Shown here: one piece after another, positions 1 to 8,159 of the stretch | Layout: each line of letters opens with the position of its first letter | Numbering within the stretch: the first letter of the stretch is position 1 | Source of the DNA: Shouchella hunanensis | GTDB taxonomy: Bacteria > Bacillota > Bacilli > Bacillales > Bacillaceae_D | DNA length: 64,000 nucleotides | Direction of reading: 5' to 3' | NCBI RefSeq assembly: GCF_028735875.1 | Contig: NZ_CP117834.1 | Span: 1,724,001-1,788,000, forward strand | Made by a program: the position numbers and the translations under genes | The notes under the pieces: model-generated | Database searches by the model: none | Told to the model about the DNA's origin: nothing | The model's input: only the letters and a program-made list of their open reading frames with translations

Positions 1-1
1 T

Positions 2-1129
2 GAAGAACTAACTACGCATAAGGATTTTCATTTAATGATGTACCCACAAGAATATCGGCTAGAAGAACGATTTGCTGACTTGGAACAAGATCTCGCAGAA
101 GACGCAAAGCAAATGGCAGAGTACTATACAGAAGAAACGGTACGATTGCTTAATCAACGGTTAGGAAAAGTCACAAAGAATGATTTTATATTAGGGGTGA
201 AATTAAAGCAGAACTTAGTTAATAGTGATGCTGAACTTAAGGAAAACATGATGTCGATGTTTTCAACGGCTACAGATACAATTGTAAATCTATTAGGGTG
301 GGAACAAAGTGTTTCCACCTCTTTCTTTCAACAATACGAAGAAGCAGAAGAAACAACCGCCAGTTTATGTGCAATGGTGAATGGAATTCGTTTAAGAGAA
401 GACGAATTAATCTATGTAAATCGCTATAACTTCTTACGAGGCTTAGACCATCAAGTAGGGGAAGAGATTGAGAATGCCTCTGTAGATGCGATAACAAACA
501 CGTTAATTGATCCAACCTCTTCTGGTGTGTTGAAACTAACAAGCGATGAATCGGAAGGCTACATGTCATTTGTGGTGATCGACGAGTTTCGACATAATAT
601 GGCAGAAAGTGAACTATTCTATGAGGCGCAAACGCTCCCTTTTCCAGTAGAGATTGAGATGAAAGTGCAAGTCGAAAGCAAATCAAAAACGAAGATGGAT
701 TTGAATTTAAAGAAGCAGCAGCTAAAAGAATCAACGCTGGAACAAAACCGTGTTGGCGATCAAGAAGATTCATCGGTAAGTGCGAGTGCTTATTTAGTGA
801 GACACTTACAAAACGAAATAAAAAAAGATGATGTAGACATGTTGAACTGGTTAGCGGTCATTGTCGTACAAGGGGAGACCAAGAAGGAATGTAAAAATCG
901 GGCAAAGCTTGTGACAAGACATATGAAGTCAGCAGGCATAACGTGTCGTATTCCAGTCGCGGATCAATTGCCTTTGTTCTATAAGTTTCTTCCCGGGGAA
1001 CGATTAGATGTAACAAACCGAAATTGGCTGCAAAAGACTACTCAAGATGGTTTGGCAGAAGGGTTATTTGGTGTATCAGCTGATGTTGGTTCAAAGATTG
1101 GCTTTTTTATTGGTTGGATCCGTTTGTGA
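2..1129 (+). CDS. conE: ConE/VirB4-like conjugation ATPase, N-terminal part (5' truncated by window, frameshifted at 3' end)
   Basis: This is the N-terminal and middle part of the VirB4-type ATPase that powers an ICEBs1-like type IV secretion system at the membrane. The frame is open from base 2 with no natural start, so the gene begins before the window; the first in-frame ATG is at 35. The frame ends at a TGA at 1127-1129, just after the residues KIGFFIGWI. The missing C-terminal ATPase domain continues at once in the -1 frame (next entry). The visible parts plus the missing start would total roughly 830 residues, the size of ConE in ICEBs1. Downstream gene order (yddF, conG, cwlT, yddI, yddJ) supports the name. 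I infer a frameshifted gene rather than two genes. Confidence 0.8.
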   Translation, partial: EELTTHKDFHLMMYPQEYRLEERFADLEQDLAEDAKQMAEYYTEETVRLLNQRLGKVTKNDFILGVKLKQNLVNSDAELKENMMSMFSTATDTIVNLLGWEQSVSTSFFQQYEEAEETTASLCAMVNGIRLREDELIYVNRYNFLRGLDHQVGEEIENASVDAITNTLIDPTSSGVLKLTSDESEGYMSFVVIDEFRHNMAESELFYEAQTLPFPVEIEMKVQVESKSKTKMDLNLKKQQLKESTLEQNRVGDQEDSSVSASAYLVRHLQNEIKKDDVDMLNWLAVIVVQGETKKECKNRAKLVTRHMKSAGITCRIPVADQLPLFYKFLPGERLDVTNRNWLQKTTQDGLAEGLFGVSADVGSKIGFFIGWIRL

Positions 1130-2337
1130 AGCATGCTGATTTACAAGGCGCTATTTCAGCAAGTCGATTTCCTGTTTTGTACCATATGTTCTTAGCCAAC
1201 CAACAGCTCAAAGGGTCAAAGACTCGCTCTCCCCATGTTCTAATAACAGGGGATACAGGCACAGGTAAATCTTTTTTAGCAAAGCTGTTGTTTATCTATG
1301 TCAGCATGCTAAATGTAAAATCCTTGTACATTGATCCCAAGAAAGAATTACGGAAATGGATTGATAAGGTAAAGAAAAACCCGAGAGTACAGCAAGAGTA
1401 TCCACTGTTCACACAGCATCTTGAGAAGTTCCATTTTACAACGCTGGATGCAGCGGATGAAGGGAATTGGGGAGCACTTGATCCAGTTGTATTTCTTCCA
1501 CCGATGCAAGCAAAGGAAATGGTGCAAGTCATCTTTGCTCAAGTGTACGACTTTAAAGGCAAAGACGATGTTCATACCGCTTTTCTACGAGCAATCACCA
1601 ATGTATTGGAACAAAAGCAAAACGGGGAGCAAGTTGGCTCACTGACAATTATTGAACTGATGAGAAACCACGATGATTCCGCAGTCCAAAAGGCTGGGGA
1701 TTTTTTATATGAAGTCGTAGCTGATTCCATTATGAAACTATGTGTTCATGATGGCTCAAATCAAGCACTTTCGTTAAACAAACGTATTAGTATCGTTGAA
1801 ATCGAAAACCTTGATCTACCAGAAGCGACTGATCCAATTGAAAGCTATACAAACTCACAACTGAAATCAAGTGCCGTTATGTTTGCGCTTGGAAAGTTTT
1901 GCGAGCTATTTGGTATGAACAAAGAAGAACGGACAATGGAATTTATGGACGAAGCATGGGTTATCACGTCCAGCCAACAAGGAAGGAAAGTGGAAAAGCA
2001 AATGCGTCGTGTAGGGCGAAGTTACAACAATGCCCTTGTCTTTATTTCACAAAGCACGAAAGACGCATTGCGTGAAGAAGAATCAGGAAACTTCGGTGTA
2101 GCATTTGCGTTTGATGAACCGACAGAACGAAAAGAAGTGCTTAAGTGGATGAATATGGAGCCGAGCGAAGAGAACGAAGACATGATGGAAAACATGTTTC
2201 AAGGGCAATGCCTTTTTAAAGACTATTATGGGCGAACAGCAAAAATGAGCATTGAGTGCTTATTCGACGAATGGTATGGAGCGCTAGAAACCGTTGAGAC
2301 TTCTTCAGTGGCAACGGCGGAAGAAAAATATTTATAG
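1114..2337 (+). CDS. conE: ConE/VirB4-like conjugation ATPase, C-terminal ATPase domain (frameshifted fragment)
   Basis: This is the C-terminal ATPase half of the gene above, shifted by -1. The Walker A motif GDTGTGKS lies at residues 46-53 if translation is counted from the TTG at 1114, followed by a SLYIDPKKEL stretch and a Walker B-like MEFMDEAW near residue 275, the usual VirB4/HerA order. The TTG at 1114 has no good ribosome site and overlaps the upstream stop, so independent translation is doubtful. Homology appears to resume at DPFVKHADL (from 1117). Restoring one or four bases near the GGATCC at 1116-1121 would join the two frames. Without repair the element would probably lack a working conjugation motor. 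Confidence 0.8.
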   Translation: MDPFVKHADLQGAISASRFPVLYHMFLANQQLKGSKTRSPHVLITGDTGTGKSFLAKLLFIYVSMLNVKSLYIDPKKELRKWIDKVKKNPRVQQEYPLFTQHLEKFHFTTLDAADEGNWGALDPVVFLPPMQAKEMVQVIFAQVYDFKGKDDVHTAFLRAITNVLEQKQNGEQVGSLTIIELMRNHDDSAVQKAGDFLYEVVADSIMKLCVHDGSNQALSLNKRISIVEIENLDLPEATDPIESYTNSQLKSSAVMFALGKFCELFGMNKEERTMEFMDEAWVITSSQQGRKVEKQMRRVGRSYNNALVFISQSTKDALREEESGNFGVAFAFDEPTERKEVLKWMNMEPSEENEDMMENMFQGQCLFKDYYGRTAKMSIECLFDEWYGALETVETSSVATAEEKYL

Positions 2338-2351
2338 AAGGGAGGCAGAGG

Positions 2352-2678
2352 ATGAAGTTAGCGATATTAAATTCATTGGTTATTACCAATCAAGGCTTGT
2401 ATAAGGCAGAAAAAATCACCTTAATGGAAGCACGAAAAATGATGTTCGCACATGAAACGAACTATGAAAGCTATGTTGGGCACGAGTCCTCATCACTCGT
2501 TTTAGAAGAACTACTCGGTTTTCCTGTCCCAGTTAACCGTATCCGATTTAGGCAAGAGAAATACCAGAAAGCCCTTTGTTTCAAGTTGTATGACCGCTAC
2601 ATGGAATACAAGAAGCTGACAGAAAAAGAACTACAAAGCGTCAACTATGATTTCTTTCTTCTAACAAGAATGGACTAG
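2352..2678 (+). CDS. yddF: YddF-like DUF1874 protein, possible AcrIII-1/Crn2-type ring nuclease
   Basis: A 108-residue cytoplasmic protein, the same length and position (between conE and conG) as ICEBs1 YddF. It belongs by eye to the DUF1874 / STIV-B116 fold family. The viral member SIRV1 gp29 (AcrIII-1) degrades the cyclic tetra-adenylate messenger of type III CRISPR systems using a histidine and a glutamate. Here a GHESSSLVLEELLG segment puts His44 where I recall the catalytic His, and DRYMEYKKL supplies Arg82 and Glu85 where the second active-site segment falls. A strong ribosome site (GGGAGG) precedes the ATG. It is not known to be needed for conjugation; the anti-CRISPR role is inferred from fold and residues only. 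Confidence 0.75.
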   Translation: MKLAILNSLVITNQGLYKAEKITLMEARKMMFAHETNYESYVGHESSSLVLEELLGFPVPVNRIRFRQEKYQKALCFKLYDRYMEYKKLTEKELQSVNYDFFLLTRMD

Positions 2679-2692
2679 AAAGGAGGGAGAGG

Positions 2693-4849
2693 ATGAACTG
2701 GAAACAAAAAGCGATTTGGATAAGTATTGGAGCAGTGCTCATTGCCCTGCTCTTTTTTGGTTCTCATACACTCGTTTTTGCGAATGACCAAGAGAATATG
2801 ACAGAACCAAAGATAGAAGAAAAAGGCGGCGTTGAGCTTTCCATTAAACGCTTTCCCATATCAAGATACGTAGCCAACAATGAAGATGCTGACGGTCGAA
2901 TTAAAGGGGCGTTCGTAGGCTTTACGAATGTCATCTTTTCTTTAGCTGGGAACGTTGTTCTAGTCGTTGATACTGCAATGGATAAGTTGTATTCATTAGA
3001 GCCAATCGATGAATTTGCGGATACATTAACGATAATTTCAACTACCGTATATGATACGTTGAAAGAACACTTCGGCGAGTTGCTGTTTATATTTGCTGTC
3101 GGGTACATCGTTTACTTATTTATTGCAAAGGGGAGCGTGCAAGAAGCATTAAGACGCTCAATATTATTCTTCTTAGTACTCGTTGTTGGAGGCTACTGGA
3201 TGCTTAATGCTGGTTACTTTATGAAGTCATTGAATGCATTGTCTGTTGAAGCTCAAGGCTACATGCTTGAAGCAGGGAACGGATTAATTAATGTGGCTGA
3301 AGGCGAAGGTGTTTATGCCGATACGAGTCAAATTGATCCTGAAAACAAGATGGATGGTACTATCTCAATCATGAGAAATGTCTACTTTGATTTGGCAATG
3401 AAAAAACCTTATCTCATTGTAAACTATGGTACGACAAGTGAGAACGCAATTAATGAGAATGACCATGCTGATCCAGAAGATTTTCCGGGTGGAAGCCATT
3501 TCAACAGAGTAGATCGCATGTTGGCGTTTCAGTTAACGAGTGATGGCGAAAAAGACAGGCAAAGTTATGTAGATGGTGAAATTGACGAGTACAACAACGA
3601 AAACATGGGTGGAGGAAATGTCTTTCAACAAATGGGGCAATCCTTAATCGCTTTATTTGGTTCCATTCTGCTCGGTATACCGTTCTTGCTTCTAGCATTA
3701 CTAAATTTCCTCTTGCAGCTAATCGCATTAGCACTCGCATTCTTCATCCCATTTGCCTTTGTTATGTCTTACATTCCGCAGCTGGCATACTCGGGTTTTG
3801 TTAGTATCGGAAAGCTCTTAAGTGTATTTGTGTTAAAGGCAATGCTGGGAATTCTCATATTGTTTGTTTACGTCCTTTGTTTCATTGTTGATGCTGTCTT
3901 GCCACCAGAAGGATTTGCGATGTATCTAGTTAATCTAACGGTATTAATTGCTGTATTGCTTCTAATGATTTGGAAACGAGATGCATTAATTAAGATGGTG
4001 ACAGCTGGAAAAGTCACATCGGTTGATAACAACATGCTTAATCAAGTACGGAATGAAATGGTCAATCCGGCTGTTAACGCAATAAAACCACGCCCGGCAG
4101 GTTTACGGGAATCTCCTATACAACAAACCGAGCATCAAGCACCACCTAAAAGTGAGCGTACGAGTGTCAAAGAAGGTCGAAACAATGCGCAACTAGCAGA
4201 AGCGCGAACACCACAGACAGATGGAAAACAAGAAAGTCCGTCTTCGGCTGTAGCACACAATGACCAAATGAAGCGTGCTGAACGGACACCTCAACAAGAA
4301 CGTGAAGAAAAGAAAGCAGAGAAGCGGAAGAAGAAAGCGGAAAAACAAACGTCTAAACAAGAGCAAAAAGAACAGAAGCAACCAAGAGAAGATTTAAGTC
4401 CAGTTGCGGCTCATCAAAAAGAAGAACGCCATGCGCCAAGACAAGAAAGCAATCAAAGAGAACACGAACGAACGAAGCAACCACAGCCGCGTGATAATCA
4501 GGAACAATCGAATTGTACGCCTATCAAACAAGGTGATGTGACGTACTTAGACGATCATCGAGCGTTGCGTTCGGTAGAGAAATCAGAGAGAGACAATCAA
4601 TTACGTCAAACAAAAGGTGGAAATTCCGCTAATCAACGAACGGAACAAAAACCTTCACAAAACGAACCTCAATGGATTCAAAACAAAGAGAATCAAGGGG
4701 TTCAACCAAATAAAAGGCTCAATGAACGCCAGGATCAACCAAAGACAGAAACTATCAGAACCGCACAGCACAATGAAAAAAGAGAATTAGAAGCGATTGA
4801 AAAAGAAGAAGATCGACACACTCGTAGAGCAAAGGGAGCGTCTAAATAG
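2693..4849 (+). CDS. conG: ConG/VirB6-like polytopic conjugation protein
   Basis: A 718-residue membrane protein of the mating channel. An N-terminal hydrophobic segment (residues about 5-30) is followed by an extracellular loop, several membrane spans around 75-185, then a dense cluster of spans around 320-450. The last 240 residues are a cytoplasmic tail very rich in Gln, Glu, Lys and Arg with probable coiled coil. This matches ICEBs1 ConG (YddG), the VirB6/TrbL-like component, which is also the target of the YddJ exclusion protein. The start at 2693 has a strong AAAGGAGGGAG ribosome site. The charged tail is low complexity and should be the most variable part. It lies 14 bp after yddF, so very likely in the same operon. 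Confidence 0.82.
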   Translation: MNWKQKAIWISIGAVLIALLFFGSHTLVFANDQENMTEPKIEEKGGVELSIKRFPISRYVANNEDADGRIKGAFVGFTNVIFSLAGNVVLVVDTAMDKLYSLEPIDEFADTLTIISTTVYDTLKEHFGELLFIFAVGYIVYLFIAKGSVQEALRRSILFFLVLVVGGYWMLNAGYFMKSLNALSVEAQGYMLEAGNGLINVAEGEGVYADTSQIDPENKMDGTISIMRNVYFDLAMKKPYLIVNYGTTSENAINENDHADPEDFPGGSHFNRVDRMLAFQLTSDGEKDRQSYVDGEIDEYNNENMGGGNVFQQMGQSLIALFGSILLGIPFLLLALLNFLLQLIALALAFFIPFAFVMSYIPQLAYSGFVSIGKLLSVFVLKAMLGILILFVYVLCFIVDAVLPPEGFAMYLVNLTVLIAVLLLMIWKRDALIKMVTAGKVTSVDNNMLNQVRNEMVNPAVNAIKPRPAGLRESPIQQTEHQAPPKSERTSVKEGRNNAQLAEARTPQTDGKQESPSSAVAHNDQMKRAERTPQQEREEKKAEKRKKKAEKQTSKQEQKEQKQPREDLSPVAAHQKEERHAPRQESNQREHERTKQPQPRDNQEQSNCTPIKQGDVTYLDDHRALRSVEKSERDNQLRQTKGGNSANQRTEQKPSQNEPQWIQNKENQGVQPNKRLNERQDQPKTETIRTAQHNEKRELEAIEKEEDRHTRRAKGASK

Positions 4850-4884
4850 ACGTTCCTTTTTGTCGTGAAGAGGGAGGATAAGAC

Positions 4885-5919
4885 ATGAAAAAGCTAGGCT
4901 GTGGATTGTTTATTGCTGCCATACCATTTTTATTTGTGGCAATGATCCTCATGGGTGTTGTCATGGTAATTACAGGGGAAAGCAACACGACAGGGAGCGA
5001 TGCCCAATCTGAGATTGAAAGCGACATGGATTCAGAGTATACGTTTAGCGGAGTCAGCCCAGAAATTGAACGGTATCGCCCATACTTTGAACGCTATGCA
5101 AAAGAAAAAGGCATTGAAGACCATATTGAGATCTTAATGGCGATGACGATGCAAGAAAGCGGCGGGCGACTTGCCGATGTCATGCAATCATCTGAATCAC
5201 TTGGACTACCTGTCAATACAATCACCGATCCAGAGCAATCGATTAAACAAGGTGTGAGTTATTTTGCTAATGTCTTGGAAAGTGCTGGTGGCAATACAGA
5301 ATTAGCCTTACAAAGTTATAACATGGGACATGGTTTCATTAATTATGCGAATGAACATAACAATGGCAACTATAGCAAAGAATTAGCACAACAATTCTCC
5401 AATCATATGAAAGAACGCTTAGGATGGAGTGTCTATGGAGATCCTAACTACGTTGATAATGTCATGCGTTATTTAGATAAAACGGAGCCGGATTACGCAG
5501 CAGGTGATGCAGATTGGGCACTGCCACTAAAAAATATACGCATTACCAGCGAATTTGGATGGCGAACACATCCAGTTACAGGAGAAAGGAATACGTTCCA
5601 TGGAGGGCTCGACTTTGGCTGTACACCAGCAGATTCTATTTTAAGCGTGGGAGATGGTAGAGTCGTTGAGGCAAAACATAACAACGTAGGCTATGGCAAT
5701 TATGTCACTGTTCAGCATAGGAAAAACGAGTTTTCCCGTTATGCGCACTTATCTTCTATAGGTGTATCAAACGGTCAGGAAGTTAATCAAGGAGATGTGT
5801 TAGGCAAATGCGGCACAACAGGTTCCAGTACGGGAAACCATCTTCACTTGGAGCATATGACGGAACTTGGTCAAGCGCATCAAGACAAGATAGATCCTAA
5901 AAAAACTCTGGGACTTTAA
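4885..5919 (+). CDS. cwlT: CwlT-like bifunctional cell wall hydrolase (lysozyme-like + M23 endopeptidase)
   Basis: A 344-residue membrane-anchored, outward-facing peptidoglycan hydrolase that would open the wall for the conjugation channel. One N-terminal span (about residues 8-32) precedes a lysozyme-like domain (about 53-170) with the catalytic-type Glu91 in MTMQESGG. A second domain (about 215-340) is an M23 LysM-type metallopeptidase: HGGLD gives His239 and Asp243, and HLH gives His319 and His321 as zinc ligands. ICEBs1 CwlT has the same first domain but an NlpC/P60 domain second, so here the endopeptidase type differs. The ATG at 4885 follows a GGGAGGA site. Position after conG matches the ICEBs1 order. 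Confidence 0.85.
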   Translation: MKKLGCGLFIAAIPFLFVAMILMGVVMVITGESNTTGSDAQSEIESDMDSEYTFSGVSPEIERYRPYFERYAKEKGIEDHIEILMAMTMQESGGRLADVMQSSESLGLPVNTITDPEQSIKQGVSYFANVLESAGGNTELALQSYNMGHGFINYANEHNNGNYSKELAQQFSNHMKERLGWSVYGDPNYVDNVMRYLDKTEPDYAAGDADWALPLKNIRITSEFGWRTHPVTGERNTFHGGLDFGCTPADSILSVGDGRVVEAKHNNVGYGNYVTVQHRKNEFSRYAHLSSIGVSNGQEVNQGDVLGKCGTTGSSTGNHLHLEHMTELGQAHQDKIDPKKTLGL

Positions 5920-5937
5920 CAAGAAAGGGCGGTATCT

Positions 5938-6453
5938 ATGCAAAAGAAAATGATAGCAATAATTGTGTTGTTGCTTGGAACGCTGCTGTTCTTCATCATT
6001 CAAAACAGTAGCTTAAAAAACGAGAATCTAACATTGTCGGAGCAAAACGAACAGCTTAAAAACGAAGACGTTCATGAAGATACAAACAAAGAGGCGAAGG
6101 AGGTAGCTAATGATTTTATCAATGGCTATTTTAACTATCAAGACAAACCAGTGAAGCAAGAAGTAGAAAGCTATGCCACAAATGAAGTCTTGGAACAGTT
6201 ACAGTTTGAAGATTCAGAGGGATTAAAAGAAGTTTACGGCGATAGCGAGATAGAGTCGATTCAATCCAGTGTGGAAAGCTTAAGTCTTTATGAGGGGCAA
6301 TCGTTAGATGATCGTGTGGAGCTTGTTGTTTTATTTGATAATCGAATTGAAGTGAATGATCTATCAAGTGTAGCAATGACCATAATGACGTTAGAAATGG
6401 TAGTAGAAGAGGATCAGTGGAAGGTTGCACACTTGACTTATACACAGCAATAG
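5938..6453 (+). CDS. YddI-like bitopic membrane protein of the conjugation module
   Basis: A 171-residue protein with a single N-terminal membrane anchor (residues about 4-24), a short polar, coiled-coil-like stalk (25-55) and an extracellular domain that reads like an NTF2/SnoaL-type alpha+beta fold (conserved-looking hydrophobic strands ending VVEEDQWKVAHLTY). It sits 18 bp after the cell wall hydrolase with an AAAGGGCGG ribosome site, exactly where ICEBs1 has yddI (about 168 residues). Its function is not known; a scaffold role resembling VirB8-type proteins is possible but is only an inference from topology. Confidence 0.65.
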   Translation: MQKKMIAIIVLLLGTLLFFIIQNSSLKNENLTLSEQNEQLKNEDVHEDTNKEAKEVANDFINGYFNYQDKPVKQEVESYATNEVLEQLQFEDSEGLKEVYGDSEIESIQSSVESLSLYEGQSLDDRVELVVLFDNRIEVNDLSSVAMTIMTLEMVVEEDQWKVAHLTYTQQ

Positions 6454-6539
6454 AAAGTTGGTTGGGGAAATCTATGAACCTCTTAGAATTTAAGTGGATA
6501 GATGTTAGGATGAACCAAAATTAAAAGGAGATGAGGAAG

Positions 6540-6914
6540 TTGAAAAAGAGTTTGATAACTATTATTGTTTCATTAGGATTGTTATTAGGAGCGTGTGCTG
6601 GAAGTGAATATGACGCTGAAATTGAAGAGGTGATTGATTTATATAAGAATGACGAAACGGCTATGATGTGGATGGATGAAGAACAGATAACCCGTGAGAA
6701 TGCAGATATTAGTGTGTATGAAGGAGGGCGTTATATTAAGATTGGTTTCTTTGATTTAGAGGATGGAGATAAGACCGTTCGTTATGAGTTTTATGAGAGA
6801 AGTGGAGATACTTATGAATGGATGCCTAGAATGAATCAGACGGATGATCGATTGGGTTTGGCGGATAGGGAACCGGAATACATTGAGCGAGAGGGAACTA
6901 ATAAAAATAATTAG
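6540..6914 (+). CDS. yddJ: YddJ-like lipoprotein, probable conjugation (entry) exclusion factor
   Basis: A small lipoprotein of 124 residues with signal peptide and lipobox LLGAC, then a domain resembling the DUF4467 cystatin-like fold lipoproteins. ICEBs1 YddJ is of the same size and stops a cell that already has the element from receiving another copy by acting on donor ConG. I place the start at the TTG at 6540: the AAAAGGAG at 6523-6530 directly abuts the in-frame ATG at 6531, which is too close, but is 9 bp from the TTG. An 86-bp gap separates it from the yddI-like gene, so it may have its own promoter. Exclusion function is inferred from family and position. Confidence 0.68.
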   Translation: MKKSLITIIVSLGLLLGACAGSEYDAEIEEVIDLYKNDETAMMWMDEEQITRENADISVYEGGRYIKIGFFDLEDGDKTVRYEFYERSGDTYEWMPRMNQTDDRLGLADREPEYIEREGTNKNN

Positions 6915-7073
6915 TTTTTTTAATATTCTTTAGTTTATAGGATAATATTTATTAAAGAGTTAACGTATTATGTTTTGAGAAAGAAACATAATTATTAGTT
7001 AATCAGATAAAAACATATGTACTCGTTTTTGTTGTATACTTTTATAAGTAAATTACTGAAGGATGTGCAACAA

Positions 7074-8135
7074 ATGAATGTAATAGATATTTTCAGTGGC
7101 TGTGGTGGTCTTTCATACGGGCTTAAGATGGCTGGATATAATGTACTGCTTGGGATTGATAATGACCGTGCCGCACTGGAAAGCTTTGAGTATAACCATA
7201 AAAGTAGTAGGGTTATCAATCAAGATATAACGACTTTACTTACTCAAGATATAATTGATATTATTAATAAAAAAGAAATAGATGTTATAGTAGGTGGACC
7301 GCCATGTCAAGGTATGTCAATTTCTGGACCAAGGCAATTCCAAGATCCAAGAAACAAATTATATTTATCTTTTATTCATAAGGTAGCTGATATACGTCCT
7401 AAAGCTTTTATAATTGAAAATGTACCTGGTCTGGTTTCTTTATTTAAGGGAAAGATAAAAGATAGTATATTGGAAGAATTTAGGGAATTAGGATATAATG
7501 TTTCTCATCAGATTCTGCTAGCGTCGGATTATGGAATTCCACAAAACAGAAAAAGGGTATTCTTTGTCGGTATAAGAGAGGATCTTGCTAGAGGAAAGTT
7601 TATTTTTCCTGCTCCAAATACTTTATTGCAGGATCAAAAAGTTACTGCTGAACAAGCAATTAGTGATTTACCAACACTTTCAGACCATCTATCTTTGGGA
7701 GAAGATTTCCAAGAATATAAATCGGCACCTCAAAACAAGTATCAGAAATTAATGCGTCTTAATTCAACGGTTGTCAGAAATCATATTGGAACTAAACATA
7801 GCGATAAAACTCGAGAAATAATAGGATTAGTACCTGAAGGTGGGAATTATAAAAACTTACCTGAAGAGTATAGGTCATCTAGAAATTTCAATGTTGCGTG
7901 GACAAGGTATCATAGCCAGAAACCCACACACACGATAGATACTGGTCATAGACATCACTTTCACTATAGAGAAAATAGAGTTCCAACTGTTAGAGAAAAT
8001 GCAAGGTTTCAATCATTCCCAGACGATTTTATATTTATAGGTAATAAGACTGAACAATACAGACAAGTTGGGAATGCTGTACCTCCGATTCTAGCAAAGA
8101 TTTTAGGGGAAGCTTTGAGTTTTCAAATAAAGTAA
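7074..8135 (+). CDS. DNA cytosine-5 methyltransferase (first of two)
   Basis: A 353-residue C5-cytosine DNA methyltransferase. Motif I DIFSGCGGLSYGL is near the N terminus, motif IV GGPPCQG carries the nucleophile Cys78, then ENVPGL (VI), DYGIPQNRKRVFFVGI (VIII), and RFQSFPDDF with QVGNAVPP (IX/X), all in canonical order and complete. I choose the ATG at 7074, preceded by GAAGGATG; an in-frame upstream ATG at 7017 lacks a ribosome site and adds a non-homologous hydrophobic leader. It starts an unusually AT-rich three-gene unit; the nuclease gene follows after 24 bp. It would protect host DNA from the linked nuclease. A TATACT box at 7036 may belong to its promoter. Confidence 0.92.
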   Translation: MNVIDIFSGCGGLSYGLKMAGYNVLLGIDNDRAALESFEYNHKSSRVINQDITTLLTQDIIDIINKKEIDVIVGGPPCQGMSISGPRQFQDPRNKLYLSFIHKVADIRPKAFIIENVPGLVSLFKGKIKDSILEEFRELGYNVSHQILLASDYGIPQNRKRVFFVGIREDLARGKFIFPAPNTLLQDQKVTAEQAISDLPTLSDHLSLGEDFQEYKSAPQNKYQKLMRLNSTVVRNHIGTKHSDKTREIIGLVPEGGNYKNLPEEYRSSRNFNVAWTRYHSQKPTHTIDTGHRHHFHYRENRVPTVRENARFQSFPDDFIFIGNKTEQYRQVGNAVPPILAKILGEALSFQIK

Positions 8136-8159
8136 TTATTTTTGCTAGGGGGTTAATCT

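Noticed and set aside
270-773. Long antisense open frame inside conE
   Set aside because: It is an out-of-frame shadow on the opposite strand of a clear VirB4 gene, with no ribosome site or recognisable domain.
1100-1129. Programmed -1 ribosomal frameshift in conE
   Set aside because: The T run has C before it and does not fit a two-codon X XXY YYZ slip in the zero frame; no obvious downstream stimulator. Mutation or sequence error is simpler.
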